A stretch of 64,000 bases of DNA, from contig OX031072.1 in assembly GCA_943736015.1 (NCBI GenBank), forward strand, positions 4,677,501 to 4,741,500. Reading direction: 5' to 3'. The translations under genes and the position numbers were made by a program. Under the pieces are notes generated by a model, which was given only the letters and a program-made list of their open reading frames with translations, searched no databases and had not been told where the DNA came from. This DNA comes from Tridacna crocea (lineage: Eukaryota > Mollusca > Bivalvia > Cardiida > Cardiidae). Every line of letters begins with the position of its first letter. Position 1 is the first letter of the stretch. Of this stretch, positions 50,657 to 61,218 are shown in pieces.

Positions 50657-51620
50657 CCCGCAGTATCAATTGGAATCTTTTCCTTTGGCTTGCCCAGTCA
50701 AACCTGTAAGAATGAAGAAAATCTTAACGACATTGGATTTCTTTTTCAGCTGTAAAAAGACGTCGATTTTTTCTATTTTTTTTATTTTAGCTCTGAAAAT
50801 ATGTCAAACATCTTGATACGGGATCACTAGATGGAGCAGTATACAACTATTAATCAAAGCGTTGAGAACGCTGAAGTGGTATTTGTCAGGGAAACCCATT
50901 ATGTGGAATTAATAGTTTGAAAGAAAAAGAGACGTACTGTTCAAATATTGGCTTAAAAGTTAACCCACTAAGCAAATGAATACCTTTTCGGTGGAAGGGA
51001 ATTTTGAAATATCTTTAGCCTTTTACATTTAATTTCCAACATTACAATCAATTACTTCGATCTATAAATATTCATGAGCAATCACATGGAGAAGCACGCA
51101 ATCATAGGACAAACAAGCCATGTAACGAATTGGTTTGGAACGAAAGAGCAAATTTGTATCATTGCGCCAATAAAAGGCTATGAGCGATAGAGGCTATTTT
51201 CAATAAAAAATAAGTATCTCAACGATTGATGGCCTCGCCCAATGTATTTTAATATGCTATTTCAAATTGAATATCTGAGCGCTACCGAAAAACTCATTTG
51301 CCTGAGAAAAAATGAGTTCAACTGAGTTTATTTCCTTCGGCTTTGCACAAAATAAGATACATGATTATCAAAATTCAATCTTGAACTCAAAGTGGTATTG
51401 TCTTCGACAAATACCACAAAAAGTATAGATACAGGACTACTAGATATACCTGCATCAATATACTAAAAGATTCTTTATCTAGTGGTTTCAGACAAAAAAG
51501 GACTTTCAAATTCTAGTTCGATGCTTGCCAGCCGCGCATCTAATATAAAAGTAGCCTTTCGTGTCGTATAGCATTTCTGATCGACAGCTTAGAGTTAGTA
51601 TGACACAGTAAAAGCTCGAA
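50657..51620. other. No gene seen
   Basis: Nearly 1 kb without repeat or exon; AGGACTACTAGATA / GGGATCACTAGATG share a short theme with CAAATACCAC at 50878 and 51405, hinting at an old duplication. Confidence 0.4.
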
Positions 51621-51827
51621 TTAAAAATTTACCACACAACGTAGGGCTTCTGAAAACATTGTGGAAAAAGGCGAAAATGCTGGTAACCAGCGTTTTCGCC
51701 TTTTTCCACAATGTTTTCTACTCTTTTAGAGACATTTCTCATCATTTCAGCCACATTTGATTTGTTGTCTGCAGCTGCTTAGAAATTCGGACGTGTTAAA
51801 AGATATGGTCGTTTGCTAAACAGTTAA
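51621..51827 (+). mobile_element. Family A MITE with compensated stem changes
   Basis: GGCGAAAATGC pairs with GCGTTTTCGCC: A-to-C on one side matched by T-to-G on the other relative to the usual GGAGAAAATGC/GCATTTTCTCC. TTAA at 51621 and 51824. Confidence 0.9.
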
Positions 51828-52099
51828 TGAGCTTTCGTTGTGAAAAGATTAAAATTATGTTGAGAGCGGCTTAAAACCCTTTTTAAAACAACCTATGCAC
51901 AGTATTAACACATTGGACAATGAGGATAAACTTTTAAAATAATTGGTCAATCTCAGTAAAATTACCGTCATTCGACCTGGAACGCAAAATTGGGAAAAAC
52001 ATCACAACGGTTCCCCTGTGATGGACCTCCAACAGAACATGGTAACGGTTGTCCCGTATCGTCAGAGCCCGTTAAATCCCTGGTATATCGTTTCCTTAT

Positions 52100-52310
52100 G
52101 TTCCTGCTTGGCTCGGTAGTGGAAGTACAGGATTCGACATCCAACTGTCCTTGGTTCGATCCTAACCATAGTCTCTAGATCTTCTGGAAGGACTGTCTTT
52201 GAACAAGACACATCAGAGCCATAGCTTTAAACTGATGGGACCCAGGACATGCTTGCATAAGCGAGTTGTAGCCGTCGAATGACTGAATTAGTGTTTAAAA
52301 CGGTCAAAAG
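52100..52310 (+). mobile_element. tRNA-derived SINE, diverged
   Basis: GCTTGGCTCGGTAGTGGAAG (A box), CTTGGTTCGATCCTAA (B box), GAACAAGACACATCAGAGCC body, tail TGAATTAGTGTTTAAAACGG. Confidence 0.65.
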
Positions 52311-52653
52311 GACTCTATAACGCCAAACTGACCAAATTTTTCTTTTGCATTTTACCAGTAAGATAGCAGCCCTTCGTCCTTGAACGCCTAATAGTAAAAA
52401 ATTCTCCAATACAAGCCACTGTTGTACACCGTAAAATAGGGCAAAGGAATGTAATGTTAGTATTTGTTGAAGGGATACAGGGTGTGAGAACGTGAACTGG
52501 TCAACTTGAATTTCAAATTAAAGTTGTGTCCATTGTGGCTATTAATTCGATTCGTGACCTTCCATTGTATTTGTAATATCGATTCACTGAGGTAACTTGT
52601 CGCTCCTACCTGGGCCAGCTTTTTTTTTTTTACTTTCAGATAGTCTTTTTTTT

Positions 52654-52883
52654 TTAAAACTCTTTACCAGTCACATCCGACTTTTAACAACTCTGGGAAT
52701 GAAGCCTATTGAAAACATTGTGGGAAAAGGAGAAAATGCTGGTAACCAGCATTTTCTCCTTTTTCCACAATATTTTCTACCCTATGATAGAGAAATTGTA
52801 CCATTTGTGCTACACTGAAATTGTCGTCTGCAGATGTTTTCAATTCTTTCAAGGCTAAAATTTTGTTATCTGGTAAAGGGTAA
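52654..52883 (+). mobile_element. Family A MITE
   Basis: TTAA at 52654; right end mutated to GTAA at 52880 and shared with the next copy, which lies in opposite orientation. Confidence 0.88.
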
Positions 52884-53380
52884 AACTCTTTACCAGGTAA
52901 CAAAGGTCTAGACTTGTTTAGACAAAAAGCACGGGCAGACGACAAAACAAATATGACTGAAATGATGGGATTTGTCTCTTAAAGGGTAGAAAACGTCGTG
53001 AGAAAAGGAGAAAGTACTGGTTACCAGTATTTTTTCCTTTCCCCACAATATTTTCGAAAGCTTTTTCTCTTCGCGGGGTCGTTTATGTGGGGATTATATG
53101 GAGTGCAACACACGAAAAGGTGCATTCGGACATTTGCGTAAAGTGTCGTCTCGGATTAGCCTGCGCTGTCCGCGCAGGCTAATCCGAGACGACACTTTAC
53201 GACTACATTAGATTTTCTGCTACAGTAGACTTGCGTAAAACAGAAAATCACATAAAATCGGAAAGTGTCGTTTCGGATTAGCCTGTGCGGACTGCACACA
53301 CTGATCAGAGACGACACTTTACGCAAATGTCCGAATGACCCTTTTCGCGTGTTGCGCTCCATATGGTAAGGGGATAAAAA
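52880..53380 (-). mobile_element. Family A MITE split by a family D insertion
   Basis: Long arm, stem (GAAAGTACTGGTTACCAGTA, a compensated variant) and GGGGATTATAT. Then comes the D element, then ATATGGTAAGGGGATAAA completes the end. Confidence 0.85.
53100..53360. mobile_element. Family D double-hairpin element, intact, nested
   Basis: 261 bp between direct repeats ATAT (53096-53099 and 53361-53364). Ends GGAGTGCAACACACGAAAAG and CTTTTCGCGTGTTGCGCTCC. The first hairpin is perfect (GATTAGCCTGCGCTGTCCGC), the second has a diverged arm (GCACACACTGATCAGAG). The reunited flanks restore a normal family A end. Confidence 0.9.
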
Positions 53381-53882
53381 CTTCAGTAGGTTTTATTATG
53401 CCGAGTCGCCACAACTTTAGTTTCTTTTGCTGAAAATGTAAATCCAAGATCAGACGTTTTTGCCAAAACGGTCTCGATATTGCAAACTATGCGAAAGCCA
53501 AAGAACTTGTTCTTATCTGAAAACAAATCAAAGAAAGAAACAAGAGGAGGAAAGTCTATGGTTTACAAGAAAAATAAAGTTTTCGTTTAAAAAATCTGTT
53601 TTTGATGGAATTGGATGTTGTTTCAAGTCGTTTAGTCACACTGTTTCTTTTTTTTTTTTGAGATCTTCGGGTACAATAATGATGGGAAATCCGCCCTGAA
53701 AGCAACAGGTCACGTGTATAAGCTTCAGTCGGCCGGACCATACAAAATACATGCTAATACCGGTATAAGAAAAACAGGAAATATAATTATATTGATGAAA
53801 TGTTTCAGAAATAATCATGCATTGTATAATAAAGCAGTAACCAAATTTTATTTTCATCTTTTTTGTTCGGCCCAAAGAAGTT

Positions 53883-54120
53883 TTAACTCTTCACCATGTC
53901 ATCTCGAGATTAAACTAGACAGTCTACCCAGAGAAGGACGGCATTTGAAAACATCGTGGGAAAAGAAGAAAATGCTGGTAACCAGCATTTTCTTCTTTTC
54001 CCACAATGTTTTCTAAACTTTCACAGCCAAATCTCATTACTATAACCAGATTTATATTGTCGTCTGAAAATGCTTTCGATTTGGGCGAGTCCAAGTTTTT
54101 TTTGTTCGGTAAAGAGTTAA
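53883..54120 (+). mobile_element. Family A MITE, complete, compensated
   Basis: TTAA at 53883 and 54117. AAAGAAGAAAATGC pairs with GCATTTTCTTCTTT, a G-to-A/C-to-T pair relative to the norm. Confidence 0.9.
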
Positions 54121-54349
54121 GACACAAACGGTTGCTTTTGTAATAGACAACTTCCTCAATCTCTTATATTTTATAACTCATATTTTCTATTTATTTGGCT
54201 ACAGAAGCTCTTAAATTCAAAATAGCTGCCTAATGTAAAAATGCCGATGATAAAATGCATTTAATTTATACTATTCAAAAGTAAGAAAATTATTGTGAAG
54301 ATGACAAACTGGTTTTGCACAGTCGGACCAATATAGGATCTCACATGAG

Positions 54350-54960
54350 TTGGTTTTTGAGATAAAATTTTATTAAACGAGTCGAGGGAAATGTTATTAA
54401 GCGAGCCTTTGGCGAGCTTTTAAATAACATTGTTCCTTGACGAGTTTGATAAAATTTACCTCAAAAGCAAACGAATGTCAAATTCTTTTTATCACATAAT
54501 GATATTGCATGGAATATAGATAAGACGATGCAAAACCATTTATATAGCTGAACCCGTGCTTATATCTATAAAATCTATTTATTTCCTTGAAAAAAGTAGG
54601 AAATGACGTCAAAAATGACGTCAAAAGTATGATATTAAACGTGTATAAGATAAGAAAATCCGTAATGGGTATATTACACTGAAAACAAGGGAAGTTATGT
54701 GATAAATATATAATCTGACATGAGTTGGCTTTTGAGATATATTTTATTAAACGAGCAAAGGGAAAATGTTATTAAACGAGCCTTTGGCAAGCTTAATAAC
54801 ATTTTTTTGACGAGTTTGATAAAATTAAAGTTATATCCGTAAAACGATCAAAATGACGTCAAAAATGACGTCACTCAATTGTGATATAAGATAAGAAAAT
54901 TCGTAATGTGTATATAATTACACTGAAAACAAGGGAGGTCATGTGATAAAGTATTGTTCG
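54350..54960. repeat. Diverged tandem duplication with inner palindrome, ~370 bp unit
   Basis: GAGTTGGTTTTTGAGATAAA (54348) and GAGTTGGCTTTTGAGATATA (54722) open two copies. Each has GTTATTAAGCGAGCCTTTGG/GAGCTTTTAAATAAC (inverted pair), GACGAGTTTGATAAAATT, doubled AAATGACGTC and a CACTGAAAACAAGGGA block. The doubled TGACGTCA-like sites match a CRE core by eye only. Confidence 0.8.
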
Positions 54961-55131
54961 TTGGCAGAGAAATTAATTTCAAAACCAGGTTGAAAGTTGC
55001 CAATTCGCCCTGTTTATTGTTTAGTTTCTGCCTGATTTCAAAAATTGATCGTTGTCCGTGCATGTCGTGTATTTGAAGAATGCCAAAGGCGGAATACAGC
55101 CTAATGCAATATTTATTTAGACCTATCTGCG

Positions 55132-55320
55132 GGTGTAATGCAGAGTAATGCAGAGAAATGATCCCCGTTACAAAATGACCCACGGGTCATTTCTCAACGT
55201 AGAGAAATGACCCATGGGCCATTTTTCTACGTCGAGAAATGACCCATGGGTCATTCCTCTACCTCGAGAAATGACCCGTGGGTCATTTTGTAATGGGGGT
55301 CATTTGTCTGCATTACACAG
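55132..55320. mobile_element. Palindromic element of repeated GACCCATGGGTC units
   Basis: Outer inverted ends TGTAATGCAGA / CTGCATTACA. Inside are four successive palindromes centred at about 55177, 55214, 55247 and 55280 (AAATGACCCAYGGGTCATTT), separated by CTACGTNGAG linkers. Only copy noticed. Confidence 0.85.
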
Positions 55321-55515
55321 GCGCCGAATCCTTGGACCGATCACAAAATGTATGTAAAAGAATGCCATCTTCAGAATAATTTCAATACTTTTTTAAAGGC
55401 ATGCTTTAAGATAAACGCATTTTAACAATTATATTTTTTGGCTGCTATTGGGCAGTTTATATGGACTGGTTCACAGACTGTATAAGAGGTTAACTAGTAG
55501 GCCTACTTAGTTACG

Positions 55516-55741
55516 TTAACCTCATCCTGCTAAATAAGTGAAAAGAGATTTTCAAGTCGATAGTATGAACCCAAACTTTGCTATTTCAAAGGTATTTATT
55601 TTTGTGTGGGGGGGGGGCGGCAAGGGTCTCCTTATCGGACAGTGTATATCCAAGATCAGACTGCACGTTTTGTGCAGTCTGATCTTGATCTACACTGTCC
55701 GCAAAAGGTCTGCGAGTCGCTCTTAGCGGCGTAAGGCTTAA
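55516..55741 (+). mobile_element. Family B element, complete TTAA-bounded model
   Basis: TTAA at 55516 and 55738. Ends CCTCATCCTGCTAAATAAGT and CTCTTAGCGGCGTAAGGC; near-perfect hairpin 55634-55703. A G run (55608-55615) lies left of the hairpin. Same target and size class as family A but different termini. Confidence 0.88.
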
Positions 55742-55867
55742 GGAACGCCCTGTCCCTTTTTGCTCCATTACATTTTGGGTCTCAGACATATACTGAATTT
55801 TGACAAGTATTTGAAGGTTTATTGTGCAAGGCTCTCGGTTCCTATTCGGAAAATCTGTAATATTTAA

Positions 55868-56090
55868 TTAACCTTTTCAAAACAATCTCTCATTTTCATC
55901 ACCCAGATAAAGGAGGCTTTTGGAAAGCTTGTGGGAAAAGGAGAAAAATAGTGGTACCCAGCCCAGCATTTTCTCATTTTCACACGATGTTTTCTAACAT
56001 ATTACCGACAAGTCCAAACATTGTTTTGATGTCTGCATGTACTTTCAATTTTAACAAGTCTGAAATTTTGGCGTGTAGTGAACCGTTTAA
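55868..56090 (+). mobile_element. Family A MITE, diverged
   Basis: TTAA at 55868 and 56087; core AATAGTGGTACCCAGCCCAG decayed. Confidence 0.78.
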
Positions 56091-56159
56091 ATAAAAAAGA
56101 CATTTTTTTTTTGCACTTTTCCTTATTTTCCCACCTTTCAGTTGCCGTTCCCTATTCCA

Positions 56160-56380
56160 GTGGTTAATGCATCTGCAAAAAGTATCGACCCAGGTCAGCC
56201 TGCGCATTTGGTCGATTTTTCTGCATATCAATGGACCATTCTATCTCAGATTTTCGTCGATTTTTGGACAAAATGCATTTTATGTATCCCAAATTATGTG
56301 ATGAATTGCTTGGTATAATTTTGCATCACAGAGGTGCACTTGGCCCCGTTTTGCGAGAGTATAGCTGAAATAAAAGTAAT
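56160..56380 (+). mobile_element. Family C element, one hairpin arm deleted
   Basis: TTAATGCATCTGCAAAAAGT and CCCAGGTCAGCCTGCGCATT, then the right part (GATGAATTGCTTGGTATAAT, GCCCCGTTTTGCGAGAGT). It ends at the Transib-like element. Confidence 0.75.
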
Positions 56381-57002
56381 CTTATACACACGGTGAGGAA
56401 ACTACATAGACGGAGCCATTGGCTCTGTTAAGGAAATCTTGTGTGGGTTTTTCCGGTCACGTGCGGCGCCGTCAATATCGGCTGTTTCGGTGAACACGAA
56501 AACGTAAGTCTCCCATTTATTGTCAAAATTTGATTTTATACTGAACACTAGCGAGAAAAGTGGAATTGTATGAGGGACCTATGACTTTCAACTTACTTCC
56601 TTGTCCGTAGGGAGTTCCAAGTCGGCGCGGTTTTGTCTGAAACACTTTTGCCGTGAGCCACGGCGAGGTAAACAAAGGTCATTTTCTATAATGACCACAG
56701 GCTTTCTATTGCTCTTTCTGCATAAATATTACTTATCTAAATGTTTACACCGTCCGAATGTATGAAGTGATTATCTAATCCTTCCCCACTCACGAAAAAC
56801 AAAATTTGAATCAAAATAAAAAAAATTGAGAAAAAATAAACAATGGCTCCGTCCATATCGGCCGGCTCTGTCTATATCGGCTGGCTCCGCTGTATGAGGG
56901 CGAGTTTTAGAAGCGATAGGTTTTTTTCGCTATTGGGTTTACCAGTCAAAAGTTAGATTTTTTGAAAGTTATTTTTGGAATGGTGATGCTTTTCTCGAAC
57001 CA

Positions 57003-57245
57003 TCTATCATTTCAAAAAGGGCGGTCACGTGGTTAAAGTGGTTGACTTTAGTGCTCTTGATCATTCGACCATATCACCCTGTGGGTACAGGGCACTCTCG
57101 GACAACGTGGACAAGCCAAGTTCTGCTTGCGGGTGTGTCGGGTGTTTTTCCCGGGATACTCCCGGGGTACTCCCGTTTCCTCCCACTTACCGATCCATTC
57201 GTCTCAATACCAGTTTAACAGCTTGGGGGACGCAAAACTGAATAA
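57003..57245 (+). mobile_element. SINE-like unit inside the Transib-like element
   Basis: GGTCACGTGGTTAAAGTGGT (A-box-like) and a GC-rich core TCCCGGGATACTCCCGGGGT ACTCCCGTTTCCTCCCAC. The family is recalled loosely, not assigned. Confidence 0.5.
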
Positions 57246-57284
57246 AACCAATATTTGAGAATAACCTTTGTAAAAGTTTTGCAG

Positions 57285-57740
57285 GTATGTCTGAAGTTGA
57301 CACTCCAGACTTGAGTACTTACTTTTAGCTTGACTGCACGAAGTGTGAAGAGTTATTGTAGTCACCTCGATCGTCCGCGTTCCCGTGCGCGTCCGCGCTC
57401 CCGTCACACTGATGTATAGTTTTTTATAAGTCCACATCATGGCAACAACTTATCATAGAGGGTCCAAACTTGGACCATAGTTACTCAGTAGGGTTGGCTT
57501 TCATTCCATGACATGGGCCCCTGGGTCCTTGTCCGGGGGATGGGGCTAGGGGTTAAAATCTAGAACACCTTAGAAAATTGACTGTGGTATAGTTTTCTAT
57601 AAGTCCAGATCTCGGCTACTACTTATCATAGATTCATTCCATGACATGGGCCCCTGCATCCTTGCCCTGGGGGTGGGGGTGGGGCTTAGGGCTAAAATCT
57701 AGAATATCTTCATTATTTTTTATTTGTGCCTTAAACCATC
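57285..57740. repeat. Dispersed repeat with internal duplication
   Basis: TTGACTGCACGAAGTGTGAA, CGCGTCCGCGCTCCCGTCAC, then TTATAAGTCCACATCATGGC and TTCCATGACATGGGCCCCTG at 57410-57570. The latter pair repeats at 57595-57720. Confidence 0.65.
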
Positions 57741-58329
57741 AAGGCCATGAGATATATGAGTGTGTGTATGAGTTTTGTTTCAACTGTGCATATACGTCGC
57801 TTCTAAAACTCGCCCTCATACAGCGGAGCCAGCCGATATAGACAGAGCCGGCCGATATGGACGGAGCCATTGTTTATTTTTTCTCAATTTTTTTTATTTT
57901 GATTCAAATTTTGTTTTTCGTGAGTGGGGAAGGATTAGATAATCACTTCATACATTCGGACGGTGTAAACATTTAGATAAGTAATATTTATGCAGAAAGA
58001 GCAATAGAAAGCCTGTGGTCATTATAGAAAATGACCTTTGTTTACCTCGCCGTGGCTCACGGCAAAAGTGTTTCAGACAAAACCGCGCCGACTTGGAACT
58101 CCCTACGGACAAGGAAGTAAGTTGAAAGTCATGGGCCCCTCATACAATTCCCCTTTTCTCGCTAGTGTTCAGTATAAAATCAAATTTTGACAATAAATGG
58201 GAGACTTACGTTTTCGTGTCCACCGAAACAGCCGATATTGACGGCGCCGCACGTGACCGGAAAAACCCACACAAGATTTCCTTAACAGAGCCAATGGCTC
58301 CGTCTATGTAGTTTCCTCACCGTGATACA

Positions 58330-59185
58330 TCAACAATACAAGTTTTAAAAAAAAATACGAACGAAAAAAAAAATCTGACGTGCCCTCCAAATAAACCCAC
58401 TAAACTACAAAGAAATGACGCTTGACTGAACAAGAACGCAAGAAAGACTGAAAAAAAATACTCTATTTTTTTTTCCAAATCCTTCTCGCAAGATTGATAT
58501 TTTCTCATAGCGAATGATTTAATCCGTTCCAAATGTAGGGTGCAATTTTGACATGTTTGGCTGCTTTTCCAAAACATAGAGACGTCCTGTCTCGCTTTGC
58601 AAGAGTTAGCTAAAGTATTATTAATTGGTAAAGCCAAATGCTTTGTTGAAATGCCCTGTTTCAAAGTTTGCATTTTATTCCATTTAATGCAATAAGGAGT
58701 ACAAGGGGAAAAGAAAACATTTGAAATATAAAAAAAAATGAAAAAAGAAATTGTTTCACAGACGAAAAGATCTTTCAACGCAAGATATTTCTCCAGCTTT
58801 TATTAGTCGGGAAAAGGGGAGGAAAAAAAATCGACCGGAAATTAGCTTCGCCATATTTTTTTTAGATTTTTTTTTTCGTCTGTAACTTGAAAAGAGAAAT
58901 CACGTGACCGTTTTTTTTTTTGATTTTTTTTCTTTCTTTATCGAGCATATATGCTGTAGTTTTGTCGAGCTGGGTTTATTTTATGTGTAGACGTTAAAAC
59001 CATACGAACATTGTTTGTCTGGAAAGGAAACGTAGAAAGAATAGAAGATCAGACGAGAACTGAAGGACCGGATCAGCGTTAAATGTGACAGGCGAAGCAG
59101 ACGACATTCTATATACTGCACTGTGGGTAAATATAGTTACAGTTTAGTTTGACACGTTGACTGCAAAGCGCGCGCCTAAGTACAT
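58330..59185. other. No gene; homopolymer-rich
   Basis: Many A and T runs of 7-12. A 153-codon minus-strand ORF (58317-58778) has no recognisable domain and starts within the element border. Confidence 0.45.
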
Positions 59186-59187
59186 TT

Positions 59188-59270
59188 TTTTGCGGACAGT
59201 TTAGATCTAAGATCAGACTGCACGTTCTGTGCAGTCTGATCTTAGATCTAAAGTGTCCGATATGATAGGA
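59188..59270. mobile_element. Family B hairpin, near perfect
   Basis: GATCTAAGATCAGACTGCAC with its full complement and TTAGATC/GATCTAA arms. Confidence 0.88.
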
Positions 59271-59518
59271 TGTTTTACTGTTGTGAAGAGATTTGAATGT
59301 TTTATTATCATTTGGAAACTTTCATTTTAAACTTATTTATCATTTTAGCCAGAATTAAGATTTTAATGTCCGTGCATGTTATGAATTACATGCCAAAACC
59401 ATTGCAGAAGAAGCACTTTCTTGGAACGGCATCTTTGAAATTTATGAAGTTAATACTTTCTCCGCGATATTATTTCTGTGTGCTTAAGTATGTAACAATC
59501 TAGAACACACAGGGCAGC

Positions 59519-60235
59519 GTGTATTGACCACTAGATAACACGTTATTTGATTAGTGACAGAATAGGATACTTTCGTTGTTAGGAGATTACGAAACACATG
59601 GCGAGGGTGTCCGCCTTCCTATCTCAGTTCTAGATTTGTTGATAGTTAATTTAATTTTTCCGCGATGTTCTGTTAACTTCAGACTGTTTAGAATCTTAAA
59701 AATAAATGGAAGGTCAAGTTTGCTGACCACTAGTACACGTTGTTTGATTAATGACGGAATAGAAAAGTTTGTCAATAGGCGATTACTATAGACGTTACGG
59801 TGATGTCCGTGGTATCTTATTTTAAATTTGTTGTTAGTAACGGTTACTTTTTCCATGATGTTCTGTTCACTTAAGCATATTTAGAATGTTGACCGTAACA
59901 GCGCCGAGTAAACCTCGAACACATTTTCATCCTGGAAAAACGACCAAAATAATTGCAATTTGTGTTTGATTTGTATGAAGTGTCTTAGCAAGGGGGACAG
60001 TGTGGATCAAGATCAGGCTGCACGTTTTGTGCAGCCTGATCTTGATCTACATTGTCCGTAAAGTCACTTACAGTCATGAAAGACGTTTTTAGGGTAAAAA
60101 TGATTTTGATAGGACTAATGTACTGACCATTAGATTACACGTTATTTGATTAGTAACGAGTTGGGATATTTTGGTCGTTAGGACTATTAACCACATTCAG
60201 GGTGTTAGCTCTATCTGAATATTAGATTATTTTTT
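59519..60235. repeat. Three diverged tandem units (~200 bp) split by a family B hairpin
   Basis: Units begin ATTGACCACTAGATAACACG (59523), CTGACCACTAGTACACGTTG (59722) and CTGACCATTAGATTACACGT (60122). Each has TTTGATTAGTGACAGAAT, GTTAGGAGATTAC and GGTGTCCG-like blocks; the first two also end TCCATGATGTTCTGTTCACT-like. The third is separated by 59990-60068. Confidence 0.78.
59990..60068. mobile_element. Family B hairpin, compensated
   Basis: CAAGATCAGGCTGCACG pairs with GTGCAGCCTGATCTTG: A-to-G matched by T-to-C against the usual GACTGCA/TGCAGTC. Confidence 0.88.
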
Positions 60236-60249
60236 TTTCCTTGTCTCTA

Positions 60250-60498
60250 ATTCAAATCCGTTTACCACACGATTCCGAGTTTAATGACCCTGAGAAAGAG
60301 GAGAGAATGCTGGATACCAGCTTTGGAAAACACTGTGGGAAAAGGAGAAAATGCTGGTATCCAGCATTTTCTCCATTTCCAACAATGTTTTCTATCCTTT
60401 CATAGACAGTTGCAACCATTTTATCTACACTTTATTTGTGGTCTGCAAACGCTTTGAATTTGGACAGGTCTGAAATTTTATCCTTTGGTTAAGAGTCA
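60250..60498 (+). mobile_element. Family A MITE with partly duplicated stem
   Basis: GAGAATGCTGGATACCAGC precedes the normal stem, whose centre is GCTGGTATCCAGC. Diverged terminal TTAAs. Confidence 0.85.
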
Positions 60499-60589
60499 GC
60501 ACCACGAAATGCCAAGGAGGTCGCTGTAGGATATTTCATCAAACAATTGACTGGATCATGAGGTAGAATGATTAATGGTTATGCAGAAT

Positions 60590-60690
60590 AATCGACCAGT
60601 AGCAAAAAGTTTCGACCCATGTCAGCTTGCGCGGACTGCGCAGGCTGACATGGGTCGATACTTTTGCAGATGTACGAAACCTTTTATCTA
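60590..60690. mobile_element. Family C hairpin
   Basis: AAAAAGTTTCGACCCATGTC / GACATGGGTCGATACTTTTG with compensated ATGT/ACAT pair. Confidence 0.85.
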
Positions 60691-60794
60691 AGAGTATGCC
60701 AGTATGGCACAAATTAGATATTCTTAGGTGGCGCTAGGGACCCACATATATTACAATACTCGTGCTTTTTTTTAAAGCCAAAACATACAAGTGT

Positions 60795-60875
60795 TTGACT
60801 GTGTAGAGCCAAGATCAGTCTGCAAGTTACAATGTGCAAGTTGATTTTGATCTTTGCAGTCCTCTAAACTGCCTC
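60795..60875. mobile_element. Family B hairpin, old
   Basis: AGCCAAGATCAGTCTGCAAG / GTGCAAGTTGATTTTGATCT. Confidence 0.65.
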
Positions 60876-60973
60876 ATTGTCGCGGCTGGCAGCTCAAGGA
60901 TTATGCCAACCCCTAGCTGCTTGGTGTAGAAAAGGGGGAATTTGAAACCGGCCCTGTTCCAACATGCAATATA

Positions 60974-61218
60974 TCAAACCCCTTACCTAACGTTAAAATT
61001 TCAAACAAAATTTTGTTCAAGTTACACAGAAAAGTTTGCAAACAAGAAACCAAAGTTGATGTTGCTTTGAAAATTAAGCGATGTCTTTCAAAGTAGAAAA
61101 CATTGTGGGAAAATGAGAAAATGCTGTTTTACCAATATTTTCTCATTTTCATACAATGTTTTTAATAGCCTTTTTTTCTCAGATCGTTGAACTTTGAGAC
61201 TGTTGGGGAAGGATTTAA
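60974..61218 (-). mobile_element. Family A MITE, diverged
   Basis: Right TTAA at 61215; core AATGCTGTTTTACCAATATT. Confidence 0.8.

Larger units (their letters stand above)
56389..58324. mobile_element. 1936 bp element with 528 bp inverted ends, CACGGTG termini, 5 bp duplication (Transib/RAG-like)
   Basis: 56389-56916 and 57797-58324 are inverted copies of equal length with only a few differences. Both start CACGGTGAGGAAACTACATA. ATACA stands directly outside each end (56384-56388, 58325-58329). Within each end the block GTCNATATCGGCYG occurs three times (about 56462, 56853, 56871), like transposase binding sites. Transib and ProtoRAG transposons make 5 bp duplications and have CAC-N-RTG heptamers; the fourth base G departs from the Transib CACWRTG form. 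The 880 bp middle is repeats, no transposase, so it must have moved in trans. Confidence 0.85.

Noticed and set aside
56389-56423. A true RAG recombination signal with nonamer
   Set aside because: A heptamer-like CACGGTG is present, but no A-rich nonamer was seen at 12 or 23 bases, so only the Transib-like reading is kept.
58317-58778. 153-residue minus-strand membrane-like protein
   Set aside because: Phe/Ser/Cys-rich from T-runs, no recognisable domain, begins at the border of a transposon.
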